Positions 27,242-38,283 of a stretch of 64,000 nt of DNA are shown piece after piece. The notes under the pieces are model-generated. The model saw nothing but the letters and a program-made list of their open reading frames with translations, did not search any database and was not told the DNA's origin. Position 1 is the stretch's first letter, and every line of letters begins with the position of its first letter. Both the position numbers and the translations under genes were made by a program. The stretch lies in assembly GCA_051251725.1 (NCBI GenBank), contig JBPOFN010000025.1, forward strand, positions 1-64,000. Direction: 5' to 3'. This DNA comes from JALZUE01 sp051251725. GTDB taxonomy: Bacteria; Pseudomonadota; Gammaproteobacteria; Enterobacterales; Alteromonadaceae.

Positions 27242-30007
27242 TTAAAGCTCGTAAAAGCTCTCGATTAATAAGTCGATATTGATCGGTTTTGACAAATGTT
27301 TGGTAAAGCCAACTGCCGCCGCTCTCGCTTTACTGCGCGTATCAACATCGGCAGTCAGCGCAAAAATTGGTAACTCGGCATATTCCGGCATCGCTCGAAT
27401 TTTTTTGGTGGCTTCATAACCATCAAGAACCGGCATTTGGCAGTCCATTAAAATAACGTCATACTTTTTGACTTGTACTTGCGCTACCGCTAACTCGCCA
27501 TTTTCAACAATATCCGCTTTAATCCCAAGTTTTTGTAATATCGCAGCAATCAATTTTTGATTGACGCGATTATCTTCCGCCACCAAGACACTTAAATGTT
27601 CAATGCTTTGTGGCTTATCGGCTTTTTCCGCCGTAGCATGCACACTTTTAGGTTTTTCATCGGCAATATTTAAGCAACAAGTAAAAGTAAAAATTGATCC
27701 ATTACCGACTTCACTCGTTACTTGAATGTCGCCTTGCATTAACTTACTAAGCTTTTTCGATATCGTTAAGCCTAACCCTGTGCCGCCAAAATGACGAGAA
27801 GTAGAAACGTCTTCTTGGGTAAAGGCGTGAAATATTTTATTGATATTATCTGGTGCAATACCAACACCGGTATCTTTAATAATAAAGCTTAACTTAGCCA
27901 CTTGGTTGTTTTGCTCAACTAAGGCTGCGGTTAATGAAATTACGCCCTTTGGGGTAAATTTAATTGCGTTGCTACAAAGGTTCATTAACACTTGCTCAAA
28001 GCGGGTTTGATCGCCGTTAAAATATAAGTTTTCAGGAATCGTATCTAACGTTTTCCAATTCAATTTTTTATTGTGTGCCGTATTTTCAAAAACCGTTGTA
28101 ATACGTTCAAGTGATTGATGAACATCAAAAGCTTCACAGTTTAACTCAAGCTTTTGCGATTCTATTTTCGAGATATCAAGAATGTCATTGACGATATGCA
28201 ATAACAAATCTGAGGAAACATTAATGCGGCCAAGGTACGATTTAATTTCGTCGATATCGTCTGACTGAGTCGCTAATTGCGCAAAGCCGATGACCGAATT
28301 CATTGGAGTACGAATTTCATGGCTCATATTGGCTAAAAACTGACTTTTAGCTTTATTGGCTTTATTGGCTTCAAACATGGCTTTTTTTAAGGACTGAGTA
28401 CGCTTTCTGACTAAACTATCAAGTGTACGATGTTGATTATTCATCATCAGCAATAACATCATAATCGTCATCACAATTGACACTTGTAACAAAAATAAAG
28501 TTAAGAACGAGCGATTTTTTTGTTCGACAATAAATTTTTCATTCGCCAATAAATTGATCAGCCATGTTTGGCCAGCAAATCGAATGTTTTGTGAAGCATA
28601 GGCTGGATTATCTTGCAATGTCAGTTTACTGGTGCCGGTATTTGATGAAAAACTGCTATTTCCTCCTAGTTCTAAAAATTCAAAGAAAAACAGTTTTCTT
28701 TGCTGTTCACTAATCGCCAACGACAAAATATTATTAGCTAAAAACACACCGGTAGCAAAACCTTTGAGTCGCTTTACTTGTTCGTTATCATCTAGCTGAG
28801 TGGATTGAAAAACAGGAAAAAACATTAAGAATGCCGGTTCGGGGTGCTCTGATTGCACTAACTGAAGAATAGGCGTTGCTTTCGGTTGATAGTTCAATAA
28901 TGCAGCTGACAGTGTTTGTTTACTTTCGAGTTTAGAAAAAACATTAAAGCCAATCGCTTTTTGATTTTTTTGCTCCGGCGAAATTAATTTAACATAAACA
29001 ATCGGATCATTCGCTTGAAGCGACTCGCCTTTAATCACCATAGGTTGTTCGTATATTTTGGTTAAGCTCGTTTCATGTCGAGTTTTCTCATCACTTTCAA
29101 TCATCGGGTTCCAAGACATCGCGCGTAAACTGCGGCTTAGTTCAATTTGATCACTAACATATTGCTCAAAATTATCACGTGATAAATCAGGGTTATTCTG
29201 AATATACTCCGCTAAGGCTTGGAGCTGATGAATGCTATTGTTGAGCTGACGATAAACGCCATTTTCAATTACTTCGACTTCTTTTTTAACCAGTTTTTCG
29301 CTATCAATATTGGTAGTCGAGACAAAAAACCAGGTCATCAAGGTTACGATAATAAAAAGCACGGCGACAGAATAGACAATAATAATACGTGCCTTTTTCT
29401 GTTGTGTTGTCAAATTTTGATAATTAAATAAACTCAATAAAAAAGGAGCGGTTAACAGTACTCCAAGTGAATCACCAAACCACCAATAAACCACATTAAC
29501 CCAGTAAGACTCAGCACCATAAGCCGGATTAAAAGCAGCTAAGGCATAAACGCCAATATTGGCCGAGATAAGGTTAGTAAAAACACCAACAATAAAAACA
29601 AAATAAACCGTGTTTTTATTGTTCCATTCATTAAGTGGGTTACCCAACCAATACCGCAGCAATGCAGCGCCAACCGCAGCTTGTAATACTGCGCCAGTAG
29701 CAATAATACTATTTTGCAAACCAATATTAGAGAGAATGTCGGTTAATTGAAAATTAGGAACTACCGAGCAATTAAAAATAAATGAAGCAATAAATACCGC
29801 AGGAAAAAATCGCCACCACCAGATATAACAACCGATAAGTGCGATACCTGCAGGGATCCACACCGGCACAATTTGCGATTGAAAAGATATTTTTGACAGT
29901 AAAATGCCACTGACTAAATAACTAATAAATAGAATAAAATATAAAACTTTGGGGGTAGATAATAAGCCGCTTAATTTACCATTGTGATCGATATGTTCAT
30001 TCTGCAT
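27242..30007 (-). CDS. MASE1-CHASE hybrid histidine kinase
   Basis: 921 residues: an N-terminal MASE1 membrane domain (about 15-215, with IVPVWIPAGIALIGCYIWWW), a further membrane segment, an extracytoplasmic CHASE-type domain (about 245-480, LSRSLRAMSWNPMIES), a membrane segment near 515, HisKA with H563 (NMSHEIRTPMNSV), HATPase (NLCSNAIKFT, DTGVGIA, GTGLGLTISKKL) and a C-terminal receiver with acceptor D855 (LMDCQMPVLDG). It needs an external HPt for output. Encoded alone, with no cognate regulator beside it; the signal is unknown. Confidence 0.92.
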   Translation of the reverse strand: MQNEHIDHNGKLSGLLSTPKVLYFILFISYLVSGILLSKISFQSQIVPVWIPAGIALIGCYIWWWRFFPAVFIASFIFNCSVVPNFQLTDILSNIGLQNSIIATGAVLQAAVGAALLRYWLGNPLNEWNNKNTVYFVFIVGVFTNLISANIGVYALAAFNPAYGAESYWVNVVYWWFGDSLGVLLTAPFLLSLFNYQNLTTQQKKARIIIVYSVAVLFIIVTLMTWFFVSTTNIDSEKLVKKEVEVIENGVYRQLNNSIHQLQALAEYIQNNPDLSRDNFEQYVSDQIELSRSLRAMSWNPMIESDEKTRHETSLTKIYEQPMVIKGESLQANDPIVYVKLISPEQKNQKAIGFNVFSKLESKQTLSAALLNYQPKATPILQLVQSEHPEPAFLMFFPVFQSTQLDDNEQVKRLKGFATGVFLANNILSLAISEQQRKLFFFEFLELGGNSSFSSNTGTSKLTLQDNPAYASQNIRFAGQTWLINLLANEKFIVEQKNRSFLTLFLLQVSIVMTIMMLLLMMNNQHRTLDSLVRKRTQSLKKAMFEANKANKAKSQFLANMSHEIRTPMNSVIGFAQLATQSDDIDEIKSYLGRINVSSDLLLHIVNDILDISKIESQKLELNCEAFDVHQSLERITTVFENTAHNKKLNWKTLDTIPENLYFNGDQTRFEQVLMNLCSNAIKFTPKGVISLTAALVEQNNQVAKLSFIIKDTGVGIAPDNINKIFHAFTQEDVSTSRHFGGTGLGLTISKKLSKLMQGDIQVTSEVGNGSIFTFTCCLNIADEKPKSVHATAEKADKPQSIEHLSVLVAEDNRVNQKLIAAILQKLGIKADIVENGELAVAQVQVKKYDVILMDCQMPVLDGYEATKKIRAMPEYAELPIFALTADVDTRSKARAAAVGFTKHLSKPINIDLLIESFYEL

Positions 30008-30191
30008 TAATTATTAGCCTGCACTTATTAGGTCTTATTTATCTTTAATTGCCAATTTTAGACGGCAGTTAAATGACTGTTTTTTGAAATAGTCATGGTT
30101 AGTTAAATATTAGACTAATATTTTATAATAGTCTGATTATTATAAAAAAAACATTAAATTACGATATTTAAATAAACATTATCCGCTATTG

Positions 30192-30869
30192 TTATTTCCC
30201 CTTACCACTAAATAATACCTCTTGATGATGATCAAGCCATAATGGATGTTTGGCCATCACCTTAGTAAACATTGGACTTTGTAAATAATGATTCAGCCAT
30301 TTTTTAACCGCCGGATAAGGTGATTGCAAATACCATTGGCGCTCTACTCGCGCAAATTGGCGAATAAAAGGTAATAAGGCAATATCGGCAAGGCTTTCTT
30401 GCTCTGAGATTAAAAATTGATGTTGATTTAAGCGCTGCTCTAAATTTTCAATATACTGCTCGCACTTTGCACGGCACTCGTCCACATTCGATTCTTTATA
30501 ACGTTTGGCGCATTTATATTGCTCTAAGCTAGTTTTAAACTCAGTATCAAATTGCTCAATTAACGCTAGCATATCGTCAAGTAAGAGCTGAGAATTGGCT
30601 GCTAACAAATCATTAGGATCACTAACGCTGAGCGCCCACAACATCACCTCTAAACTTTCTTCGATCACCTGACCATTAGCCAAAACCACAACCGGCACCG
30701 TACCTTTAGGAGAAGCGTCAAGCATTTCTTGCGGTTTATTCGATAACACTAAATCACGCAATAATACTGGCTGTTGTGATTTAAAAATAGCAATACGCGC
30801 ACGCATCGCATACGGACAATTTCTTAATGAATAAAGAATAGGGAGAGATTGAGTTTTAATTGAGTTCAT
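30192..30869 (-). CDS. Glutathione S-transferase family protein
   Basis: 225 residues. A thioredoxin-like N-terminal domain opens with LPILYSLRNCPYAMRARIAI, giving a Cys-Pro-Tyr active site of the omega/glutaredoxin-like type. The cis-Pro loop GTVPVVVLANG and ESLEVMLWAL follow, then an all-helical C-terminal domain. Likely a thiol transferase or dehydroascorbate-reductase-type enzyme; substrate unknown. Single gene. Confidence 0.88.
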   Translation of the reverse strand: MNSIKTQSLPILYSLRNCPYAMRARIAIFKSQQPVLLRDLVLSNKPQEMLDASPKGTVPVVVLANGQVIEESLEVMLWALSVSDPNDLLAANSQLLLDDMLALIEQFDTEFKTSLEQYKCAKRYKESNVDECRAKCEQYIENLEQRLNQHQFLISEQESLADIALLPFIRQFARVERQWYLQSPYPAVKKWLNHYLQSPMFTKVMAKHPLWLDHHQEVLFSGKGK

Positions 30870-31048
30870 TGAAAGGCAGCTAAGGATACATGTTCAAGAT
30901 AAATTCATATATAGGAACAAGTACACGTGTTAAGTTAACGAAAATTAAGCTAAGTACTGTAACGACATTTCAAGATAAAATATATATTCAAAGCTAAATC
31001 AAGCAATTCACTAACAGATAAAAAGGCAACAATCACGTTCACGATTTG

Positions 31049-31921
31049 TTAATTAAATGAATTTAATGCCAAGCATTTCCTGCGATTAATCAATCCTACC
31101 GACATGATCAGTGCAGTTCCAAAGAACCAAGTTATTACGGGTTCAGAGACCGTCAAGGCACTACCTTCTGCTACTACATCAAAATTTAAAAAGCCGATGT
31201 CGCCAGCGCCAAGATTATAGTCAAAAGAAAAGATTACGCCGTCATTACTTCCTGGTAAGCACTCTGTGGTGCTGCCGCACACGCCGGTAACCGCTTCATA
31301 AATTTTAGGGTTATTATTGCGTTCACCATTTACGAACGTTCCTTGTCGAGCTCTTACCCGTGACGTTGAGAAAGCAGTACCATTTGCATCAGTTTCTGCA
31401 AAATTTTCAAATAAATAATTTAGATCCCAGCTAAAAGACATGTTATTTGATGACGTATTTTCAAAGGCAATTAATACATCCCAACGCCCTCTAGCATAAG
31501 CTAATTCAACAGGGTCGGTCGTTTTCCCAAATGCTTCAACTTGAAACCGAGCGACATTAGCCGAACTAAAAGCTTCATTACGAACCCCACTTGACGCTCC
31601 TCCAATCACAGCGTTTACACTACCAAATGGAGAAGGAAAAACCGAAGTATAGGCAGACAATAGTTCAGCCAAGGTATCATAACTTTCACTTCGGCCAAAT
31701 GATGTCGCTTCACTATCTATCGCCAAAGTACCATCATCAAATGCTGTCGCCAAGGCACTATAATTACCGATGACATTAACAAAAGATAAATCACCAGGGG
31801 AAGATGAGTTTAAACTAATACTTGCTGTTGATTCAGCAGAATAGATAGCTCCCGCACAGACCTGCTGCGAAAGAAAAAAACTCGTCAGCAATAATAAAAC
31901 GCTTAATTTCAGGCTTTTCAT
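31049..31921 (-). CDS. Secreted PEP-CTERM-like protein
   Basis: 290 residues: signal peptide (about 1-24), a Ser/Asn/Thr-rich beta domain, and a C-terminal sorting tail consisting of TVSEP, a hydrophobic segment (ITWFFGTALIMSVGL) and basic INRRK. This matches the PEP-CTERM plan processed by exosortase, except that the usual VPEP is VSEP and 8 residues follow the basic cluster. Such proteins are tied to extracellular polysaccharide. The middle domain is not recognised. No exosortase gene is in the window. Confidence 0.72.
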   Translation of the reverse strand: MKSLKLSVLLLLTSFFLSQQVCAGAIYSAESTASISLNSSSPGDLSFVNVIGNYSALATAFDDGTLAIDSEATSFGRSESYDTLAELLSAYTSVFPSPFGSVNAVIGGASSGVRNEAFSSANVARFQVEAFGKTTDPVELAYARGRWDVLIAFENTSSNNMSFSWDLNYLFENFAETDANGTAFSTSRVRARQGTFVNGERNNNPKIYEAVTGVCGSTTECLPGSNDGVIFSFDYNLGAGDIGFLNFDVVAEGSALTVSEPVITWFFGTALIMSVGLINRRKCLALNSFN

Positions 31922-32459
31922 ATTTCGTCTCCAGATAGCTAATCAGTTGCTGTTTTTAACATGCAAGCCTGACAAAGTTATTTCCATCATTTTTTGTTCG
32001 CAAATTTAATAACCATACAACTATAAAACCCTATTAGAGAATTACTGGGGTAACTTAAGATTGGGCTGTGTCTTAAAAATAAGTTGTGATAACAAAAACA
32101 GTATAGTTGCAGTAAAGCTTACTCATTAGACTGAGTTTTTATTAAAATACGAAATTTAATACTATTTCTTAAATAACTCGAATCAAAGTTAGTATGCATA
32201 AACTTATGGCTTAATGTATCTAGCTTGGCAGCAAGTTTATGGACAAACTGCTGGCAAGACTTCTTCACTCGCACCAATAAAAAATCAATGATTAATTACC
32301 ACAATCGTATAAAAAAACCTTCCCAAGTTGGTTTTACCGAAACACTATTTGAATGAGATGCTAAGTTAATCGATTATTTAGCCAATTTGGTATAAAATCG
32401 CGCCTTTAAAATTTAACAGCTTAAATGTTTGGTCAACGCTGTAAAAACAGGTAGTAAAA
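31922..32459. other. Spacer with no feature recognised
   Basis: 538 bp between divergent genes. It must hold promoters for the PEP-CTERM-like gene and the U32 gene; no convincing coding region or inverted repeat was seen. Confidence 0.45.
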
Positions 32460-34790
32460 ATGAGTCCTAAAATAGAATTATTAGCGCCCGGTGGCGATGT
32501 AGACGCAATAAAAGCAGCCATTATTGCCGGTGCCGACGCCGTTTATTGTGGCCTTGATACTTTTAATGCCCGTAATCGCGCAGCTAATATTTCTTTTGAT
32601 GAACTAGTCGGCATTATTCGTTTAGCACATCAATACGACTGCCAAATATTTTTAACCTTAAATATTATTATTTTAGAACGTGAATTTAAATCACTCGCTA
32701 AATTGTTAAGTAAGTTGGTAAATACCACGCTTGATGGCGTTATTGTGCAAGATATTGGGCTACTGTATATTCTTAAAAAGCACTTCCCTACCCTTGATAT
32801 TCATGCTTCGACACAATTAACAACGCATAATGTTGGCCAAATGCCATTTTTGAAAAAGTTAGGCGCTTCTCGCGTAAACTTATCAAGAGAATTAAATTTA
32901 CGAGAAATAACCGCTATTGCCGAAGTAGGCCGCCAACTTGAAGTATTAACCGAAGTATTTGTTCATGGCTCATTATGTGTCGCGTTTTCAGGTTTATGTT
33001 ATTCAACCTCTGCCAGTGTTGGTAATTCAGGTAACCGCGGCCGTTGTAGCCAAGCGTGCCGTGAAGAATACCAACCGACTGAATCGGGTAATAAGTTTCC
33101 GTTAAATATTAAAGACAACTCTGCTTTTTTCGACATTCCGGCCTTAATTGAAGCGGGTGTGCATTCATTTAAAGTAGAAGGTCGAATTAAAGGCGCGAGT
33201 TATGTTCATACGGTTATTGATAGTTTCCGCAAACAAATAGACGGTTTTGTCGCAACCGGTGAATTATTAGAAGACGGCGAACGTTTATATAAAGTATTTA
33301 ACCGTGATTTTTCTAATGCCTTTTTACGCGGCGATCTAAATCAATCGATGTTTATTGAAAATCCGCGTGATAATTCAAAATACCGCGCGATAGACAAAAG
33401 CAACGCTATTTCAGTTGTACAAATTCAAGAAGTTGAAGAAACACTGAGCGCTGAAAAAGATGAAATTAACACCAGCGTGTTTGATAAAATTAAGCACTTA
33501 AGCATAGAAAAACGTCCGCTAACATTATCCTTCTCTGGTGAAGTAGGTCAGCCATTAACGGTTACGCTTACCACTGAAGACTTTGCTGCCGGTAAAACCA
33601 CAACAGAAACTAAAACGGTTGTGGTTCATTCTGACAGTTTATTAATTGCCAGTGAAAAAAGTCCTATTGATAAAGCCGCAATCGAAAAACGCTTTAAAGG
33701 TTTTAACAATGCAGAATTTAATTTAATTGCCTTAACTACCGACCTGCTAGCTGAAAATGTGAGTATTCCGTTTCGCGATTTAACCACGCTTAAAAACGAA
33801 ATCGCCGCCATTCTCAATGATGATACGCCAGTATTGCCCGAAGTGATTTTACCGAAACTCGAACGCCATGAAAAAACGAGTCAAGCACACGGCGAGTCGG
33901 CCAGCAAAGCAAAATTATCGATATTAATTTGCGATGAAAGCGATGTTAATTTAACTAATGTTACCGATGCAGATATTTATTTCAAATTACCCGACGCTTA
34001 CAAACGCGGCTGTACCAAGTATGTAGATTTTTTCAAACAAAACCCTACGCTTATTCCTTGGTTCCCGTCGGTGTTAATTGGTAAAGATTATGACGCCGCC
34101 TTAAATATTTTAGAACAAGTTAAACCGCCGTTAATTGTCACTAATAATACCGGTATTGCTAACCGAGCATTTGAATTAGGCATTAAATGGATTGCCGGAC
34201 CATTTTTAAACACCACCAATTCATATGCCTTATTAGCGATGAAAGAAGAATTTGACTGTGAAGGTGCGTTTATTTCAAATGAAATTAACTACTCGCAAAT
34301 GAAAACCATTGCTCGACCTGAAAACTTTAAATTGTTCTACAGTGTTTATCACCCCATTTTATTAATGACCAGCAGACAGTGTTTCTTCCAGCAAAGTGTT
34401 GGCTGTGAAAAGCCGCGTATTGATAACGGCTGTATGCTCTCGTGTGATAAGTCAACCAGCATTACTAACCTTAAAGGTGTTTCGTTTGCGATTGATAAGC
34501 AAAAAGCTGGTTATCCAAGTATTTATAATAAAGATCAGTTTTTAAACCTCGAAGTGATCAACGATTTAGCACAAATGTTTGACGGCTTTATGATTGATTT
34601 AACCAATATTGGCGCTGGTGATAAAGTGTCACCAGAAAAATCAGTGTTGATTGAGCAATTTGAAATATTACTAAGTGCGAAGAGCGAGCAGGAAAGGAGC
34701 AGTGAGTTAAGCGAGCTGTTAACCGTACAGAACGCCTTGAATGACTTAGTACCTGAGTCAACCAACGTGCAATACCATAACGGCTTGTAA
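32460..34790 (+). CDS. Peptidase U32 family protein (RlhA/TrhP-related), long form
   Basis: 776 residues. The N-terminal half is a U32 TIM-barrel (ELLAPGGDVDAIKAAIIAGA, ADAVYCGLDTFNARNRA) with the Cys motif SGLCYSTSASVGNSGNRGRC...SQACR that in relatives binds an Fe-S cluster. E. coli relatives RlhA and TrhP hydroxylate RNA (23S C2501; tRNA uridine 34) using prephenate-linked chemistry. The protein is longer than either because of a DUF3656-like middle and a second barrel-like end with CFFQQSVGCEK and GCMLSCDK. An RNA-modifying role is inferred; a peptidase role is historical. Confidence 0.85.
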   Translation: MSPKIELLAPGGDVDAIKAAIIAGADAVYCGLDTFNARNRAANISFDELVGIIRLAHQYDCQIFLTLNIIILEREFKSLAKLLSKLVNTTLDGVIVQDIGLLYILKKHFPTLDIHASTQLTTHNVGQMPFLKKLGASRVNLSRELNLREITAIAEVGRQLEVLTEVFVHGSLCVAFSGLCYSTSASVGNSGNRGRCSQACREEYQPTESGNKFPLNIKDNSAFFDIPALIEAGVHSFKVEGRIKGASYVHTVIDSFRKQIDGFVATGELLEDGERLYKVFNRDFSNAFLRGDLNQSMFIENPRDNSKYRAIDKSNAISVVQIQEVEETLSAEKDEINTSVFDKIKHLSIEKRPLTLSFSGEVGQPLTVTLTTEDFAAGKTTTETKTVVVHSDSLLIASEKSPIDKAAIEKRFKGFNNAEFNLIALTTDLLAENVSIPFRDLTTLKNEIAAILNDDTPVLPEVILPKLERHEKTSQAHGESASKAKLSILICDESDVNLTNVTDADIYFKLPDAYKRGCTKYVDFFKQNPTLIPWFPSVLIGKDYDAALNILEQVKPPLIVTNNTGIANRAFELGIKWIAGPFLNTTNSYALLAMKEEFDCEGAFISNEINYSQMKTIARPENFKLFYSVYHPILLMTSRQCFFQQSVGCEKPRIDNGCMLSCDKSTSITNLKGVSFAIDKQKAGYPSIYNKDQFLNLEVINDLAQMFDGFMIDLTNIGAGDKVSPEKSVLIEQFEILLSAKSEQERSSELSELLTVQNALNDLVPESTNVQYHNGL

Positions 34791-34853
34791 ACGCGTTTCA
34801 GGCTTTAAGCATTAGGCTTTAGGCTTTAAGCTTAAATTCTCAGGCTCAGCAAT

Positions 34854-34898
34854 AAAAAAACGAGTTAAACTAACCCTATATTGGCTTAGCTTAACTCG
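34854..34898 (-). terminator. Terminator of speA
   Basis: An imperfect stem around CGAGTTAA (34861) and TTAACTCG (34891), with a T7 run on the minus strand, about 77 bp past the speA stop. Confidence 0.75.
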
Positions 34899-34974
34899 CA
34901 ATCATTTTTATAATCAGTACTGCTTTTTAATAATCAGCACTTATTTATCATCAGTAATAACTTAAAATCAGTCA

Positions 34975-36900
34975 CTACTTCAAATAAGTATAACCTTCTA
35001 AGCAATCTTCATAAAAATCAATCCACTGCACACCTTCCCGCGGTTTAATTTTGCCACGTTGAATTTGCTTATCAATTTTTTTCTTAATCGCCTGAGCCAT
35101 GATCTCTGGCGTATATTGCATAGTAGAAAGCACATTATTTACCGATGAACCTTTTACCACTTCTTCAATATAAAAGTCTTTTGGATCTTCATCGTAGCTA
35201 ACAATATGCACTTCATTTAAACGGCCAAATAAATTATGCATGTCGCCCATCACATCTTGATAAGCGCCGGTTAAGAAAATACCAATATAATAATCTTCAC
35301 CTTTATTTAAATGATGCATCGGAATATTGCTGCAAATACCGTCTTCACCAATAAACTTATCAATTTTACCGTCACTGTCACAGGTAATATCAACCAAACT
35401 ACAAAGCTTGTCCGGTCGTTGATCTAACCTTGAAATTGGCACTATCGGTAATACTTGATCTATCGCCCAAGAATCAGCCGCCGATTGGAAAATAGAGAAA
35501 TTAGCTAAATATTGAGACGACAACATTTCAGGAATTTCTTGTAACTCTTCCGGGACAAACGCTTCTGAGCTTGCTAAATGATCGACCTTTTCAAGAATTC
35601 GCCAATATAAGGTTTCAATTTTTGCCATTTCTTCTAGCGATAAAATGCTCAGCTTAAATGCATTCATTGCTTGTTCTTTTAATTGCGCAACATCATTGTA
35701 AGCTTCTTGATAATTTTCATGATCTAGGTTTGATTCAATATCACGGATATTGGTCACAATAATGTGCTCACCGGTAGCTTTGCGGGTATTGTATTTAGTA
35801 CCGCGCGGGTGAATTTCACCAATGACTTTGGTGATCACACAAGAGTGATGCGCCGTCATCGCCCGACCACTTTCACTAACAATATGCGGGTGAACCACTC
35901 CTTCTAAATCACAGTTTTGCTTAAAGCCATAAACAATATCAGCAATGTATTCATCAAGGCTGTAGTTACAAGATGAATCATTCGTTGATTGCGAACCATC
36001 ATAATCAACCGCTAAACCGCCACCAACATCAACGTATTCAAGTGGTACACCATTTTTAACTAAGCGCGAATACACTAAAGACGCTTCTTGTACTGCTTCT
36101 TTTATCGAGCGAATATCGGTTAATTGGCTACCAATATGAAAATGTAAAAGCTTAACGCAATCTGACAAACCTTCTTTTTCTAACAAGCTGATGGCATTTA
36201 AAATTTCAGCAATACTTAAACCAAATTTAGCGCGTTCACCGCTTGAGCTTTCCCACTTACCGCGGCCTTTCACCATCATTTTTACTCGTAAGCCAATAAC
36301 CGGCTTAATATCTAAGGCTTTTGATAGCTCAATCAATTTAGTTAATTCACTAAATTTTTCAATAACGATGACAATATTACGTTCAATCTTTAAACCCAAT
36401 AACGCTAAACGAAGGTACTCTTCATCTTTATAACCATTTAAGATCGTTAGTGAATTTTTATTGGTGTTATAGGCAAGCGCAGCAATCAGTTCAGGCTTTG
36501 AACCGGCCTCTAAACCATAATCAAAACGCGAACCAGCATCGACAATCTCTTCAATTACTTCGCGCATTTGGTTCACTTTTACCGGAAACACGCCCATGTA
36601 GCGGCCTTCATATTTAGCCTCTTCAATAGTGCTTCTAAAAGTGCGATTTAATCGTTCAACTTGCGAACGTAGAATATCGTGAAAACGAATAACCGCTGGA
36701 AACTCAATACCTTCCGCTTCCATTTCTTCAATAACTTCACGAAAGTTAATTTTTACATCTGGTTGGTCATAACGCGGCGTAACATCAATATTGCCATGCT
36801 CACCAATTGAAAAATAACCATCACCCCAGCGATTTACGCGATAGGTTTTTTCCGCGTCTTCAATGGTCCACTCGGTATTTTGCTCTGCTTGTTTGTTCAT
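34975..36900 (-). CDS. speA: Biosynthetic arginine decarboxylase SpeA
   Basis: 641 residues, close to E. coli SpeA (658). It is a PLP enzyme of the alanine-racemase fold that converts arginine to agmatine. Seen: the PLP lysine K108 in VFPVKVNQ, HFHIGSQ, YVDVGGGLAVDYDG and a C-terminal active-site Cys in DGICSNIP. It lies 101 bp downstream of speB on the same strand, so a speB-speA unit makes putrescine. Confidence 0.96.
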   Translation of the reverse strand: MNKQAEQNTEWTIEDAEKTYRVNRWGDGYFSIGEHGNIDVTPRYDQPDVKINFREVIEEMEAEGIEFPAVIRFHDILRSQVERLNRTFRSTIEEAKYEGRYMGVFPVKVNQMREVIEEIVDAGSRFDYGLEAGSKPELIAALAYNTNKNSLTILNGYKDEEYLRLALLGLKIERNIVIVIEKFSELTKLIELSKALDIKPVIGLRVKMMVKGRGKWESSSGERAKFGLSIAEILNAISLLEKEGLSDCVKLLHFHIGSQLTDIRSIKEAVQEASLVYSRLVKNGVPLEYVDVGGGLAVDYDGSQSTNDSSCNYSLDEYIADIVYGFKQNCDLEGVVHPHIVSESGRAMTAHHSCVITKVIGEIHPRGTKYNTRKATGEHIIVTNIRDIESNLDHENYQEAYNDVAQLKEQAMNAFKLSILSLEEMAKIETLYWRILEKVDHLASSEAFVPEELQEIPEMLSSQYLANFSIFQSAADSWAIDQVLPIVPISRLDQRPDKLCSLVDITCDSDGKIDKFIGEDGICSNIPMHHLNKGEDYYIGIFLTGAYQDVMGDMHNLFGRLNEVHIVSYDEDPKDFYIEEVVKGSSVNNVLSTMQYTPEIMAQAIKKKIDKQIQRGKIKPREGVQWIDFYEDCLEGYTYLK

Positions 36901-37001
36901 TGTTATTTGATCTTCTAAAAACGTGTTCGTTTTATTAATAATAATTACTCTATTTTACTGCTTAGATAAATGCCTTTATTTACCTACAGCATCCGCTAAT
37001 T

Positions 37002-37937
37002 TTAGCTATTTAAGCAGAGCAATAATTCCCGTACCACTTTCGCGGCAAATACATCACTGTTACCTGTGCTATCAATGCGCGGAGATAACTCCACAACGTC
37101 ACAACCAACAAAATTTTTCTGTTTTAATATTTTACATAAACTAACAAACGAATGAAAATCTTCGCCGCCTGGTTCTGGAGTCCCCGTACCGGGGAAAAAA
37201 CTTGGATCAAAATAATCTAAATCTAAAGTTAAATACACAGGTCGGTCTGCTACTATCTGCTCAATTGCTTGTAAAAATTCAGCGCGACTTTGCATGATGG
37301 TATTGTGCTTTTTCATCCATTGATATTCTTCCCGTGTACCTGAGCGAATACCATATTGAATGAGGCTGTTCTGGTCAGTAAATAAATCCGTGACTCTTCG
37401 TATAATCGAGGCGTGAGAATAATAGTAGCCTAGATAACCATCCCGTAAATCCGCATGTGCATCAAGGTGAATTAACACCAGCTCAGGGAATTCTTGTAAA
37501 TAACGTTTAATTGGCGCATAAGAAATTGAATGCTCGCCGCCCAAAGTCATTATTTTCACGTTATCGCTTCGCAGTGAAACATCAGCAAACTGCTGTTCAA
37601 ATACTTGATTAGCCTGATGGAACTGCTGTTCAATATATTCAGCATCGCTGTCTTCATTCAGCGATAAATCAATCGGTAAATTACCAAGATCAACAAAAGT
37701 ATAATCTTCAAGATCTGCATTTAAATATGGTGAATATGACTCGATATCACCCGATATTGCTCTGATCGCGTTAGGACCGGCTTTAGTGCCTTTACGAAAG
37801 CAAGCGGTACCGTCAAACTCAAAACCAATAATATGAGCTGTGTTTTGATAAATCCCAACAGCACTCGCTGACCATTCAAATGGCATCGGGGCTGGTTTTA
37901 AATTAACATCACATTGTTTAAGCATTTTTATAAGCAT
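37002..37937 (-). CDS. speB: Agmatinase SpeB (ureohydrolase family)
   Basis: 311 residues of the arginase/agmatinase fold. The binuclear manganese ligands are present: H136 (GGEHS), D159/H161/D163 (HLDAHAD) and D239/D241 (LDLDYFDP). SpeA next door makes agmatine, so agmatinase is the likely activity, giving putrescine and urea. The N-terminal 20 residues vary from E. coli SpeB. M5 is an alternative start. Formally, other guanidino substrates cannot be excluded. Confidence 0.9.
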   Translation of the reverse strand: MLIKMLKQCDVNLKPAPMPFEWSASAVGIYQNTAHIIGFEFDGTACFRKGTKAGPNAIRAISGDIESYSPYLNADLEDYTFVDLGNLPIDLSLNEDSDAEYIEQQFHQANQVFEQQFADVSLRSDNVKIMTLGGEHSISYAPIKRYLQEFPELVLIHLDAHADLRDGYLGYYYSHASIIRRVTDLFTDQNSLIQYGIRSGTREEYQWMKKHNTIMQSRAEFLQAIEQIVADRPVYLTLDLDYFDPSFFPGTGTPEPGGEDFHSFVSLCKILKQKNFVGCDVVELSPRIDSTGNSDVFAAKVVRELLLCLNS

Positions 37938-38283
37938 TCTTTTAGGCGTTTGGTTGCGCTGTTTGTTTAGCTATTTATAGCAATAAACATTTAAATTTTT
38001 ATGGCTATTTTATATAAATATTTTCATAAAAATTACGTAAACATAACACGCGACTAGTTCAGGTAATAAAATTTCGGCAATTATGCAAATATTCGCGACA
38101 AAGTATAGTTTTTTCTTTACTAAATTTATTTAACTTTACCACCTAAATATCCGTTTAAAGACTCGATCTTTCACCGCGGGTTAAAATTACCTTACTATTG
38201 ACCAATTTATATCATTGTAAAGTCACCATTTGTTTGTAAAATGTCATCCCCTATTTCGGGGAATTGTTGTTGAGGTCTTGCAT

